From Sporosarcina cascadiensis (GTDB lineage Bacteria; Bacillota; Bacilli; Bacillales_A; Planococcaceae), in assembly GCF_009650995.1 (NCBI RefSeq), contig NZ_WHVV01000008.1, positions 106,682-170,681 of the forward strand: a DNA stretch of 64,000 bases, written 5' to 3'. This document shows positions 8,878 to 17,371 of this stretch, piece by piece (positions within the stretch are counted from its first letter, which is position 1; every line of letters starts with the position of its first letter). The notes beneath the pieces are model-generated. The model made no database searches and was not told the DNA's origin. It was given only the letters and a program-made list of their open reading frames with translations. A program made the translations under genes and the position numbers.

Positions 8878-9432
8878 TTACTTATTCATCATTTTCATGA
8901 ACTCTCGCATCAAGCCTGGCAAATCTGGCCATGCGTGACCTGACACTAGATTGCCTTCTGTGTGAAGATCTTTTTCGATATAAGTAGCACCTGTTGCAGT
9001 GACATCCGGCTTGCAAGCGATGTATGCTGTGTACTCTCTGCCTTTCATCAGGTCCGGGATGACGGATAAAACCTGTGCAGCGTGACAGACTGCTGCCACC
9101 GGCTTGTTTTCTTCGAAGAAGTGACGTACAATTCCCGGCAGCGATTCATCCAGACGAATATACTCCGGTGCCCGACCGCCCGGGATAATGAGTCCATCGT
9201 AATCAGCGGGATTCACATCTGCAAAAGCAATATGTGAATCCAGACCATATGCCGGTTTTTCCACATATGTCTCCATCCCATCAATAAAGTCATGTGTGAC
9301 CGTGTACAACTTTTTCACAGACGGTGAGGCAATCGCAGTCTCAAATCCTTCTTCTAAACAGCGATAATACGGATAGAAAATCTCCAGCGCTTCTACGGCA
9401 TCTCCGCCGAGAATCAACACTTTTTTACTCAT
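8878..9432 (-). CDS. DJ-1/PfpI family protein
   Basis: A 184-aa class I glutamine-amidotransferase-like protein of the DJ-1/PfpI family. The fold's marker segments appear in order: KKVLILGGDAVEALE with the acidic residue near the nucleophile, GLIIPGGRAPEYI, and the nucleophile elbow AVCHAAQVL with Cys followed by His. Members act as proteases, deglycases/glyoxalases or chaperones; the exact activity cannot be told. GRAPEY is typical of the PfpI/YhbO-like branch. The start is preceded by GAGAGGGAAAGTGG. It stands alone between a terminator and a divergent pair of tiny genes. Confidence 0.85.
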   Translation of the reverse strand: MSKKVLILGGDAVEALEIFYPYYRCLEEGFETAIASPSVKKLYTVTHDFIDGMETYVEKPAYGLDSHIAFADVNPADYDGLIIPGGRAPEYIRLDESLPGIVRHFFEENKPVAAVCHAAQVLSVIPDLMKGREYTAYIACKPDVTATGATYIEKDLHTEGNLVSGHAWPDLPGLMREFMKMMNK

Positions 9433-9586
9433 CCACTTTCCCTCTCTCTCAATTCAGAATAATTTCACTACTTTACCTTTATTCGACATTTCGACGGCGA
9501 ATCCTCCTTCTTTCAATGAAAACTCTATTGATATACATTTTTTATACAGAATAAGCCATATTACATGCATGAAGGAGGAATCAGCG

Positions 9587-9763
9587 ATGAATAACCAAGT
9601 GCGTGAATTATTTCATAAGAATCAGCGAAGTGAGGAAATGGGTTTAGAGTTCGAAGCAAATATTGCAGAAAAGATGCGGGCCCGTGAATATGCGACCGGC
9701 AAAGATTATCGGGACGCAATTAAAGAAGCCTATCGTGCATCAGTGAAAAAAAGGAGTGAGTAA
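9587..9763 (+). CDS. Small conserved-looking protein, 58 aa
   Basis: A 58-aa hydrophilic, probably helical protein. ATG 9587-9589 has GAAGGAGGA ahead of it, so I use this rather than an ATG 18 bases upstream. Key stretch: LEFEANIAEKMRAREYATG. There is no signal peptide or membrane segment. The next small gene starts one base after its stop codon's following base, and a terminator ends the pair, so they form a mini-operon. I do not recognise the family; a role in spores is only a guess from the partner. Confidence 0.55.
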   Translation: MNNQVRELFHKNQRSEEMGLEFEANIAEKMRAREYATGKDYRDAIKEAYRASVKKRSE

Positions 9764-9764
9764 A

Positions 9765-9920
9765 ATGGAAAAGAAAAAGTACACGGTGGCAGGTACCGAT
9801 ATCGAGGAAGTGAAACGGCTGAATGCGGAATCAGGGCCGTCTTATAATGAAATCAACGAGATGCTCACCCGGCAGATCATAGAAAAAGAAAAGAACAGCC
9901 AGGTAAAACGCCTGAAGTGA
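9765..9920 (+). CDS. Small protein, 51 aa, with a gamma-SASP-like motif
   Basis: ATG 9765 to TGA 9920, one base after the previous gene's stop region, with AAGGAGTGAG (9751-9760) as ribosome site inside the upstream gene. The protein begins MEKKKYTVAGTDIEEVKR and continues LNAESGPSYNEINEML. The pattern TD..EVKRLNA.SG.SYNE resembles the repeat of gamma-type small acid-soluble spore proteins (TD..VK..NA.S), but only one copy is present and the tail is charged. I therefore call it SASP-like at best. Cotranscribed with the 58-aa gene and followed by a strong terminator. Confidence 0.55.
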   Translation: MEKKKYTVAGTDIEEVKRLNAESGPSYNEINEMLTRQIIEKEKNSQVKRLK

Positions 9921-9930
9921 ATGACTGTAG

Positions 9931-9968
9931 GCTGCCCGAAAGTCAGTGATATACGGCTTTCGGGCAGC
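9931..9968 (+). terminator. Terminator of the two-gene small-protein operon
   Basis: Perfect 12-bp arms (9931-9942 and 9957-9968, GCTGCCCGAAAG and its complement) with a 14-base loop, followed by TTTACTTTGTT. Confidence 0.85.
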
Positions 9969-10001
9969 TTTACTTTGTTCTGATTAGCGAATGTTGGGAA
10001 A

Positions 10002-10128
10002 GGTGCGGTGAACGACTGTTTTGGTTCGTTCAATTAACGGTTTGGTGCGATATGGAAATGGTTCGTCGCCTGCTCAGTTACGTTCGGACGCCCTGCTTTT
10101 TGGTGCGGCGCAGGATGTTTTTGGCGCG
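10002..10128. repeat. Degenerate 21-bp-period array, GG(T/C)(G/T)CG core
   Basis: The core GGTGCG/GGTTCG/GGCGCG recurs at 10002, 10023 and 10044, then after one 16-base step at 10060, 10081 (CGTTCG), 10102 and 10123. Six of the seven intervals between cores are thus 21 bases or part of a 21-base series. The rest of each unit is poorly conserved. This fills the 214-base gap between a terminator and the NCS2 permease stop. Open frames here are low-complexity by-products of the period and are not called as genes. Confidence 0.6.
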
Positions 10129-10182
10129 GTACAACGTGACACGGCACTACTCGATGCGGCACATGCAGAACCGATTCCCAGG

Positions 10183-11478
10183 CTAGTTACTCGCTCGTTT
10201 CCTGCTCCGGTATATCATGAACTGTTCAATTAGTATTGCCAGAATAGTACCGGTAATCAAGCCATTGGATAGCGTAGAAGCAACAATGGCGGGAAGCTGC
10301 GATAAACTTTCTGCCGGCACGAACATTGTCCCGACTCCGACCATTAAGCCGAATGCAACAGCCTGGCGTGCGCGTTCTTTTTCGGGATCTGCATCCAGTT
10401 CATTGAACGCCATAGATACCATCTTGGTGAAAATCGCGAATGTCACCGCATAGGCAACCGGCGCGGGAAGTGCGGCAAATACAGCCATGACACTCGGGAA
10501 AAGAGTGATAAGCACTAAAAATGTGCTTCCTATCATAAATGGCTTTATGGAAGGCATCCTCGTCGTGCCGACAAATCCGGCAGAACCCGATATCGGCACC
10601 GACCCGATCGCTGAAAACAAACCGGCAATAAGATGGTTTACACCTGACGCAAAGGCCCCCTGCCGCAATCGGTCAGGCGGTGTAATTTGGAAAGAATGCT
10701 TCAATAAATGTTCCATCACTCGAATCGAAGCCAGCATATTGGCCACTAATAAAAATGTAATGAAAATAGCGGTCACCAGCACACCGCTGTCCCAAACCGG
10801 CGGGCCGTAAACAAACATCTTGGGCAGCTGAATAAATTGATCAGACACTTTGGCGACTGCAGGCGTTTTGCCGAGCAGCAGGAAAATCCCCCAGCCGAGT
10901 CCAATCGATATCAGCACGGCATATTTGGACACAGACGGGCGTTTATTGGCCATTGCCGCAAATGTAACCAGCAATACCAGCAGGCTCCCGCCCAAAACGG
11001 CAGGATCCAGATAATCTCCTGCATTTTCCACACCGATCATTCCGGTAATGAAAGTTCCGCTCAACTGCAAAATCAGCAGCAATAAATACGTAAAAGTGAT
11101 GGCCGGGGTGAATAGCGCCTTCATTTTCGTGATGACACCGGTCGCTGCCAAAATAATAAAGAGAATACCGCTGTACAGCATGCCACTCTGCAATGCCTGC
11201 AGTGCATCTGCAGCGGTGGAATAAAATATGCCGACCATGCCTGCGTATACTACATAAATTCCCCACCATAATCCGGCGGGTCCTTCATTGATCGGCATGC
11301 GGTGGCCGAAGAACGCCTGTATCAGACAGGCTACGCCGAGTACGAAAATCGTCCGCTGCATAAAGAGTGATGTCGCAACGGGATCCATCCCGAATACGTG
11401 TGCAATTGCGATAGGTGCGGCAATCGATGAGGCAATGAGGAAAACTGTCCATTGAATGCCGCCTGCTAGATGTTTCAT
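10183..11478 (-). CDS. NCS2 family nucleobase permease
   Basis: A 431-aa, roughly 14-segment membrane protein of the NCS2 (uracil/xanthine/uric acid) transporter family, importing purines or pyrimidines by cation symport. The fold markers include GPAGLWWGIYVVYAG, the segment ending VLGVACLIQAFFGHRMP, and LFSAIGSVPISGSAGFVGTT, which takes the place of the canonical NAT signature before TM10. The usual QNNG is not kept there, so substrate cannot be predicted; a YwdJ-like branch is my best guess. The ATG at 11476-11478 is chosen because GGAGGAATT precedes it; an ATG ten codons upstream overlaps the untranslated leader. Confidence 0.82.
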   Translation of the reverse strand: MKHLAGGIQWTVFLIASSIAAPIAIAHVFGMDPVATSLFMQRTIFVLGVACLIQAFFGHRMPINEGPAGLWWGIYVVYAGMVGIFYSTAADALQALQSGMLYSGILFIILAATGVITKMKALFTPAITFTYLLLLILQLSGTFITGMIGVENAGDYLDPAVLGGSLLVLLVTFAAMANKRPSVSKYAVLISIGLGWGIFLLLGKTPAVAKVSDQFIQLPKMFVYGPPVWDSGVLVTAIFITFLLVANMLASIRVMEHLLKHSFQITPPDRLRQGAFASGVNHLIAGLFSAIGSVPISGSAGFVGTTRMPSIKPFMIGSTFLVLITLFPSVMAVFAALPAPVAYAVTFAIFTKMVSMAFNELDADPEKERARQAVAFGLMVGVGTMFVPAESLSQLPAIVASTLSNGLITGTILAILIEQFMIYRSRKRASN

Positions 11479-11556
11479 TGGATAATTCCTCCGATAGTTT
11501 TGTACCAATTTGATGTCTTTTAGTATACCACGCCAGTTGGCTGAGCATGTAAAAAA

Positions 11557-11579
11557 ACAGACAGCCGCAGCTGTCTGTT
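11557..11579 (-). terminator. Terminator of the acylase gene
   Basis: Arms AACAGACAG (11557-11565) and CTGTCTGTT (11571-11579) with a 5-base loop; on the minus strand the hairpin is followed by seven Ts. Located immediately after the acylase stop codon. Confidence 0.85.
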
Positions 11580-11583
11580 CCGA

Positions 11584-13950
11584 TTACTTATTCCCTGTTG
11601 CTTTCAAGGTCAGCATTCTGCCGTTTTCCACTTCGTCGGTCAGGACAGTCTCATGGAAATCACCGCGTGCCCAGTCTTCTGCCTGGTCGTGGAACCATTT
11701 GGATTTCATATGTCCGCTCTGTCCCGGCCCTACAATATGGTAGGTTTTCGACAAATCATTTAAATCGGCAACGAACCGCCAGGAAGCCCCGTGATTAACG
11801 GATCCGTCATCTTTAAACGCGGAAGCCTGGACCGTAATATTCGATCCGCCGATCGCCTGCTTTTTCGGATTGAAAAATTTCTCGAAAATAGGCGAAGCGC
11901 TTGCCAGCGGATGCGGGAATGTCAGCTGGTGGAAGTCGCCCCATTTCCACTTCACCTGATTAGAACCAAAGCTGTCTTCCATATCCTTCATTGAATTGAC
12001 GAATGAAGAATACACCCACTGATCGATGCCTTCCTTTTCATCCAGCCAGACGCTCTTCTTGCCGCTGTATCCAGTACGAAGCAGCTGATCGACCAGCTGC
12101 GCCTTACCCGGCATCAGTTCATAGACATCTTTCGGCATTTCTTCCTTAAACATATCGCTCTGCAGCTGCCTGATCCATTTATGGAAAACAAGCGGCGCAC
12201 CGCTGTCTGGCGAATCATACTGATCCCAGTCTTTCATCGTCTGTATTGTCTTACTGTATTCTTCGTTCTTATCTAATTTTTCTACTGAACCAAGCAGATC
12301 ATCCAGGAATTCCTCAGCCTGAAGATTTTTCTGATCCATTTGCAATTTCATCATGTCTTCTGCTGTGAAATCATCGCGTTCCCTGAGAACTTCCGCAATC
12401 CGTTCAAAACGATACGGCTGTGCCCAGAACTTCGTAATATGATACGGATATTTCTCGTCGATGACTTCATTATTCGCGGTTGCGATGAAGCCTTCATCCG
12501 GATTGACGACACGCGGCAGTTCGTCATACGGAATATAGCTTTCCCAGCCGTAGTCCGATGAATCTCCCGGTACCGCCAGCTGTGCGTCTCCTTGCTTTCT
12601 GATCGGAATCCGTCCGTTTGCCTTATAGGCAATTGTTCCGTCCTTGGATGCGAACACAAAGTTCTGTGCCGGCGCATGGAAATTTTCAAGCGCCGTTTCA
12701 AAACTGTCCCAGTCCGCCGCTTTATTCATCTTCATAATGGCTTCGAGTTCAGTAGTCGGTTCAAGCGCCGTCCACTGCATCGAAAATAATGCTTCAGGAT
12801 CTTCATCCTTATACATTACATCTGAAATAATCGGGCCATGCCTTGTGACGATCACTTCATACGGCACATCCTCGCCGTCTTTCACTTTAATCGTCTCGTC
12901 ACGGATTTCCGCTTCTTCCCACTCGCCGTCATAGCGGAATTTCCCTTTTTCACTCGGATGAGGTATTTCAATATAAAGATCCTGCACATCCGGACCAACG
13001 TTTGTGACACCCCAGGCAATTTCTTCATTATGCCCTAAAATAATTCCCGGAATGCCTGCAAAAATGACTCCGCCGACATTTTGTTCAGGCGACTGCAGAT
13101 GCATCTGATACCAGATCGAAGGCGTGCTCAGCCCGAGATGTGGGTCATCAGCGAGGAGCGGCATGCCGGAAGCTGTCTTCTCTCCGGATACCACCCAGTT
13201 ATTACTTCCGTTAAATTCAGGTGGTGAATACTCAGGCAGAAATTTCCCCGCCACTTCGACCTTGTTTTCTTTATTCGCCGTCATAATCGATTCTGCGTTT
13301 TCCGGATAGGTGATGAATAATTCCTTGGCTTTGTCTTCCGGATAGGCATTGAGTGCCCAGTGGCGGAATGCCTGCGGCTGCCATCTGCCGCCCAGATCAT
13401 AGGCCATATATTTTCCGATGGTCAATGAATCCTGAGGCGTCCATTTTTCCGGCTCATAGCCAAGAAGCTTGAACTCATATGACAGCTTACCGTTGTCTTT
13501 TACTTCATCAATGAACGCGTTGACGCCCTGTGCATACCAGTTCAGCACATCTTTCGCCTCATCGCTGTAGCCGTCATAAGAAGCTTCGGCTGCCGTGCGC
13601 AGACTGAATGTCCGGAACAGTTTATCCGTATCCACCGCTGCCCCGCCGATTACTTCCGCCAAACGTCCACTCGCCTGTCTGCGCGCTAAATCCATTTGGA
13701 ATAAGCGGTCCTGCGCTTGCACATAGCCCTGCGCTTTATACAGATCTTCATCGGACTGCGCCTTGATATGCGGCACTCCCTTCTCATCCCTTGTGATGAT
13801 CACATCACTTTCCAGTATGGAAACTTTCTGCTCGCCGGCGGTCACCGGCTTTGATTTCATTATGTAAGCGTTTGCAAATATCGCCAAAGCGACAGCAATT
13901 ACAGACAAAATACTTACTGTCCATAACGTAATTTTTCTGCCTCGCCCCAT
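11584..13950 (-). CDS. Penicillin acylase family hydrolase (Ntn amidase)
   Basis: A 788-aa secreted or membrane-anchored N-terminal-nucleophile hydrolase. Members cleave amide bonds of penicillin G, cephalosporins or acyl-homoserine lactones. A hydrophobic segment at residues 8-30 is a signal peptide or anchor. The alpha-chain region carries DEKGVPHI and GYVQAQDRLFQMDLARR; self-cleavage should occur before Ser249 in GSNNWVVSG, which becomes the catalytic N-terminus of the beta chain. Further conserved parts are LLADDPHLGLSTPSIWYQ, GHNEEIAWGVTNVGPD and FIATANNE. Two adjacent ATGs (13951-13953, 13948-13950) follow GGGGGAG; the second has the better spacing. Substrate (beta-lactam versus quorum-sensing lactone) is open. 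Monocistronic with its own terminator. Confidence 0.9.
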   Translation of the reverse strand: MGRGRKITLWTVSILSVIAVALAIFANAYIMKSKPVTAGEQKVSILESDVIITRDEKGVPHIKAQSDEDLYKAQGYVQAQDRLFQMDLARRQASGRLAEVIGGAAVDTDKLFRTFSLRTAAEASYDGYSDEAKDVLNWYAQGVNAFIDEVKDNGKLSYEFKLLGYEPEKWTPQDSLTIGKYMAYDLGGRWQPQAFRHWALNAYPEDKAKELFITYPENAESIMTANKENKVEVAGKFLPEYSPPEFNGSNNWVVSGEKTASGMPLLADDPHLGLSTPSIWYQMHLQSPEQNVGGVIFAGIPGIILGHNEEIAWGVTNVGPDVQDLYIEIPHPSEKGKFRYDGEWEEAEIRDETIKVKDGEDVPYEVIVTRHGPIISDVMYKDEDPEALFSMQWTALEPTTELEAIMKMNKAADWDSFETALENFHAPAQNFVFASKDGTIAYKANGRIPIRKQGDAQLAVPGDSSDYGWESYIPYDELPRVVNPDEGFIATANNEVIDEKYPYHITKFWAQPYRFERIAEVLRERDDFTAEDMMKLQMDQKNLQAEEFLDDLLGSVEKLDKNEEYSKTIQTMKDWDQYDSPDSGAPLVFHKWIRQLQSDMFKEEMPKDVYELMPGKAQLVDQLLRTGYSGKKSVWLDEKEGIDQWVYSSFVNSMKDMEDSFGSNQVKWKWGDFHQLTFPHPLASASPIFEKFFNPKKQAIGGSNITVQASAFKDDGSVNHGASWRFVADLNDLSKTYHIVGPGQSGHMKSKWFHDQAEDWARGDFHETVLTDEVENGRMLTLKATGNK

Positions 13951-14023
13951 CATTTCTCCCCCTTTGAATATCATTCTATAGTATTCTAGAATTACATAGA
14001 TATTCCTCTTTTCCATCAAAAAA

Positions 14024-14048
14024 CACACTGCTGACAATAAGCAGTGTG
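14024..14048 (-). terminator. Terminator of the VLRF1-type gene
   Basis: Arms CACACTGCT (14024-14032) and AGCAGTGTG (14040-14048), with a run of Ts following on the minus strand. Confidence 0.85.
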
Positions 14049-14056
14049 CGTTGAGG

Positions 14057-14851
14057 TTAACGAATTTCAAATACTTTTTGGATGATTTGATCGTTCTTCA
14101 TTTTACCGAAGTTCTTATGCTGACAGCTTTCAGGTTTCTCGGAAAGCACCGAAGAAAAACTTTTAGCCAATTCCGCCTCGCCGGCTACATGGATTTCCTT
14201 CCAGCCGCGCTTTTTCTTCATTTTCCCTACGACAGAACCCATTTGCTTATAAAATCGGTCCAGGTTCTCTTTCAGTCGCTGGTCAAACTCGTCGGTATGC
14301 CCGCCGACGCCACGCTGAATCGAAGACTTTACACCTTTTTGCTCTTTCCAGACATCCAGTCCTGAATCAAATTCATACACTGTTTCATCGCGGACCCTTC
14401 CCATCGCAGTGTCCAAGATGCGAACATCGCTGTACCCAGGGAGTATAATTCCGGCTTCCGGGTATGCTTGTAGCATAGACTCCAATTCCTTTGTAACCGG
14501 ATGATTTTCCCAATGAAAACTTGTCTTGACTGCCACCTGAACATAGTGAACAGACCAGATTTCAGGTTCAGCCGCCGCAAAAATAACAGCACCCTTCGCC
14601 AGTTCGTTTTGATTGTGCTCAATTTCTTTCATCACTTTGTCCTTCACCAAGCGATAGGCAGTCAGCTCTTTTTCATCATTTGAGGCAACGATATATTCAT
14701 CCAGCCGTTTCAGTCCCGACTTCAAATGAATTCTCCAGGCTGCCTGCTGCTGATCCGGATCGGCAGGATTCGTATTCAAGTAAACGGACAGTACGCAACG
14801 GTCGTCACAGCGAAATGCCTTCAGCTCTTTTACCTCTTCGCTCATGCTCAT
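14057..14851 (-). CDS. VLRF1 / aeRF1-like release-factor family protein
   Basis: A 264-aa protein of the bacterial archaeo-eukaryotic release factor (VLRF1-like, family 10) group. N-terminal CVLSVYLNTNPADPDQQ is the typical opening; GAVIFAAAEPEIW and the later KKKRGWKEIHVAGEAELA agree with the central domain and eL8-like end. The eukaryotic-type GGQ loop is not seen; instead QRGVGGHTDEFDQR sits at about the corresponding place, and GGH may be a variant. Family members are thought to act on peptidyl-tRNA in stalled ribosomes, but this one is not characterised. ATG 14849-14851 follows GAGGAGGATGATTGG; the longer frame from 14986 has no ribosome site. Confidence 0.68.
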   Translation of the reverse strand: MSMSEEVKELKAFRCDDRCVLSVYLNTNPADPDQQQAAWRIHLKSGLKRLDEYIVASNDEKELTAYRLVKDKVMKEIEHNQNELAKGAVIFAAAEPEIWSVHYVQVAVKTSFHWENHPVTKELESMLQAYPEAGIILPGYSDVRILDTAMGRVRDETVYEFDSGLDVWKEQKGVKSSIQRGVGGHTDEFDQRLKENLDRFYKQMGSVVGKMKKKRGWKEIHVAGEAELAKSFSSVLSEKPESCQHKNFGKMKNDQIIQKVFEIR

Positions 14852-14982
14852 CCAATCATCCTCCTCGTCATTCCTCACAAGTAGCATGCCCGTTGAGCAG
14901 AAAATTACAAGAGGATGGGAGCTGTGAAATTCTTCAAAAGTGTTTTGAAGCCTAGTGGAAAAAAATTTGACCAACCGCATGG

Positions 14983-16590
14983 TCACTTCACTTTCATTTT
15001 CATGAGCAGTTCTTCTATCTGCTCATTGAGCCCATCAACATCTACTTCCTGATGTAATTCATCATTCAGCTCATATATTTGTTTCAATGTGAGAATTCGT
15101 TCCACACTCTGATTTATTCGCTTTTCCGGAAGTTCACCTGACGACACCGCCGCTTTTAACGAAGCCAGCACATCCTTAACAGGCGTATAGCCGTGTCCAA
15201 TAAGCAGGATATCTCCACCGGCCTGAATGGATTTGACTGCTGCATCACCAATGGGATAATAATTTTCAATCGCTCCCATAATCAGATCATCTGTAATCAC
15301 CACACCGTCAAAATGCAATTGTTCGCGCAGCAATTCAGTGATCACTGCCTTAGAAAACGATGCCGGCGTCTCCCGGTCATACGCATTCACTATCAAATGG
15401 CCGACCATTACAGCATCTGCACCACTTTCAATTGCTTCTTTAAATGGCCTGAGTTCCACTTTCTGCAGCCTTTCTGCACTGTGAGGGATAACCGGCAGAT
15501 CAATATGCGAATCTACGCTGGTATCACCATGGCCAGGAAAGTGTTTGATGACCGGCACCACATACTTTGATTTCATGCCTTGTATCTGCTGCACACCCAT
15601 TTCGCCTGCTAGCTGAGCGTCGGGTCCATATGATCTGTCCCCGATTACAGGATTTTTCGGATTGCTGTCCACATCAAGCACGGGCGCAAAATCCATATTG
15701 ATGCCAAATGAATCGAGCTTCTCACCGAGCAGTTCTCCTATCTGGAATGCAACATCCCCATCTGCCAGGTTGCCGATCTGCCGATTTGAAGGATTCTTCA
15801 CTAATTCTTCTGGCAGCCTGGTAACGCGTCCGCCTTCCTCGTCCACACCAATCAATAAAGGGGCTTTGCTGCTTTTATTCGCCTGTTTCATTTCATTGAT
15901 TAAATTCACTGATTGTACGATGTCGATAAAATTTCGCTTAAATAAGATGACGCCGCCTACATGCTGTTCTGCTATAAAAGCTTTTGCCGCTGAATCCAGC
16001 TCAGCTCCTTCGACACCCATTATTATAAGCTGTCCCAGTTTTTCTTCCATAGACATGCCAAGCACATCCTTCTGAATCTCAGCACTCGGTTTATGGACAA
16101 CAGACAGGTGATCTATTGTTGCTGTCTCATCCGAAGACAAAAATACAAATTTCATTTGGAACTCCTCATTCAGTTCATATACAAGGATATCCTGCTCGTC
16201 CACATGACGAATTTCAGCTGGAACTCCCACTATTTTTTCAGTCTCTGCACGGGTAATCTTTTGCAACTCAGGCGCAGATGAACGCAGGTCAAACACCCGG
16301 TTATTCTCCGTCATTCCAATTGCTGCATCATGATCTTCATATACTGCATACGTCCCGTCGCCTGCCCTATCTTTTCGGTCTGGATCACCTAAGCTTTCGT
16401 TTACTTCCTGAAATTTTGTGATGCCCGCAAACCATCGCTCGTCCGGAATTTGTCCGTGCCCGGCCAACTCCTGAACCTCAGCCAGCGTTCTCTCAGCCTG
16501 ATCTTCTTGTTCTTTATTTGAACATGCAGCCAGCAATAGAAATAACATACTGACAATCAGCAGCCGTATGGCGTTATCTCGTTTCTGCAA
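14983..16590 (-). CDS. Beta-N-acetylhexosaminidase lipoprotein (NagZ, GH3) with N-terminal DUF4309-like domain
   Basis: A 535-aa lipoprotein: hydrophobic signal ending LLAAC (Cys at residue 23) for lipid attachment, an N-terminal DUF4309/YjgB-like domain to about residue 165, then a family 3 glycoside hydrolase domain. The catalytic region shows DEEGGRVTRLP, FAPVLDVDSNPKNPVIG, the NagZ signature KHFPGHGDTSVDSH with the His-Asp acid/base dyad, and VITDDLIMGAI with the nucleophile Asp. It should remove N-acetylglucosamine from peptidoglycan fragments outside the membrane, in cell-wall recycling. The start is TTG at 16588-16590, preceded by AGAGGGTG. The extra N-terminal domain is unusual compared with plain NagZ. 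Confidence 0.85.
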   Translation of the reverse strand: MQKRDNAIRLLIVSMLFLLLAACSNKEQEDQAERTLAEVQELAGHGQIPDERWFAGITKFQEVNESLGDPDRKDRAGDGTYAVYEDHDAAIGMTENNRVFDLRSSAPELQKITRAETEKIVGVPAEIRHVDEQDILVYELNEEFQMKFVFLSSDETATIDHLSVVHKPSAEIQKDVLGMSMEEKLGQLIIMGVEGAELDSAAKAFIAEQHVGGVILFKRNFIDIVQSVNLINEMKQANKSSKAPLLIGVDEEGGRVTRLPEELVKNPSNRQIGNLADGDVAFQIGELLGEKLDSFGINMDFAPVLDVDSNPKNPVIGDRSYGPDAQLAGEMGVQQIQGMKSKYVVPVIKHFPGHGDTSVDSHIDLPVIPHSAERLQKVELRPFKEAIESGADAVMVGHLIVNAYDRETPASFSKAVITELLREQLHFDGVVITDDLIMGAIENYYPIGDAAVKSIQAGGDILLIGHGYTPVKDVLASLKAAVSSGELPEKRINQSVERILTLKQIYELNDELHQEVDVDGLNEQIEELLMKMKVK

Positions 16591-16689
16591 AAATTCACCC
16601 TCTTCATTTTAAAATAGGTCTCATCGCCATAACATGTGCTTAATATTGTGCATAGAAAGCAGTTTGGAGGTAAAGGTAAGTAGAGAGAA

Positions 16690-16880
16690 ACCGTTCCCCT
16701 GCGTTCCAGGCGGACGCGTGTCTTGCGGGCCCGCGGTGAGCCAACTTGGTCGCAAGTTGGCTCACCTGTCGGGCTGATCCTCACAGAGTCGCCTAAAACC
16801 AGTGCTCCTAACGCTGCGCTTTTACTCGCAAAAGCCGTTCTTCATGACGGCTTTCACTCCGGTACACTGGCTGGTTTTTC
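16690..16880. repeat. Dispersed palindromic repeat element, copy 1
   Basis: Part of a 780-base gene-free region (16591-17371). It contains a perfect 14-bp stem (16735-16748 with 16753-16766, loop GTCG), an aaagccgt/acggcttt hairpin (16831-16838, 16847-16854) and an outer AAAACCAG/CTGGTTTT pair (16796-16803, 16870-16877). The opening GCGTTCCAGGCGGACGC resembles dispersed intergenic repeats I remember from Lysinibacillus and Sporosarcina genomes. No coding potential is credible here. Confidence 0.65.
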
Positions 16881-17084
16881 AGGAATTTTTATATGAATAG
16901 CAGTCATGAGCATGCTATTTGAGTTTATTACGTAAGGTGTGGTGTTTCATGCAATACTTAGCATTCTGCAAAGGCTTAGATTCTTGTGTTGAATGCATTT
17001 GCAAAGTCGAGAAACGGGAACACCACCAACTAAATCCACACTCTGCAAAAAAGCAACATGTTATACTTTCCCCAAATCAGCGAA

Positions 17085-17172
17085 GGCGCAACTGCGGGGT
17101 AGGCCGTTGCTATGAGACAACTGGCACGTTCTTTGCCAGCTGGCTCATAGCGTAAGGCAATCCCCCAGCGCC
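17085..17172. repeat. Nested hairpin element
   Basis: Successive stems pair ggcgc (17085-17089) with gcgcc (17168-17172), GCTATGAG (17109-17116) with CTCATAGC (17144-17151) and CTGGC (17121-17125) with GCCAG (17135-17139), giving one long cruciform-like structure of about 88 bases. It lies in the same gene-free region and looks like a dispersed repeat rather than a terminator. Confidence 0.6.
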
Positions 17173-17320
17173 GAAGCGGGTTTAAACTGCAGCATGATTT
17201 TGGCAACACATACATGATAAGTTATCAAGAACAGATTTTGGTGCAGACCCTATATTTTGTTATTGATTCACGCTATCATACCATTCTTCAGATAATGGAA
17301 GAACTCACAAGCCGCAGAAT

Positions 17321-17350
17321 AGAATAAAATATGAATTAGCGGCCATAGTA
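17321..17350 (+). promoter_or_regulatory. Sigma-G/F-like forespore promoter
   Basis: AGAATA (17321-17326) and CATAGTA (17344-17350), spaced by 17 bases, match the TGAATA-N17-CATACTA pattern of forespore promoters of small acid-soluble spore protein genes, with one mismatch in each box. The start codon lies 21 bases downstream behind AGGAGGTG. Confidence 0.55.
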
Positions 17351-17371
17351 AGTTGCAGGAGGTGTTTCATC

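Noticed and set aside
10021..10233. Open frame of 70 codons across the 21-bp array
   Set aside because: Low-complexity product of the period, runs over the NCS2 permease end, no ribosome site.
16557..16784. Minus-strand open frame in the hairpin repeat ahead of nagZ
   Set aside because: Composed of the dispersed repeat sequence, with no ribosome site or recognisable protein.
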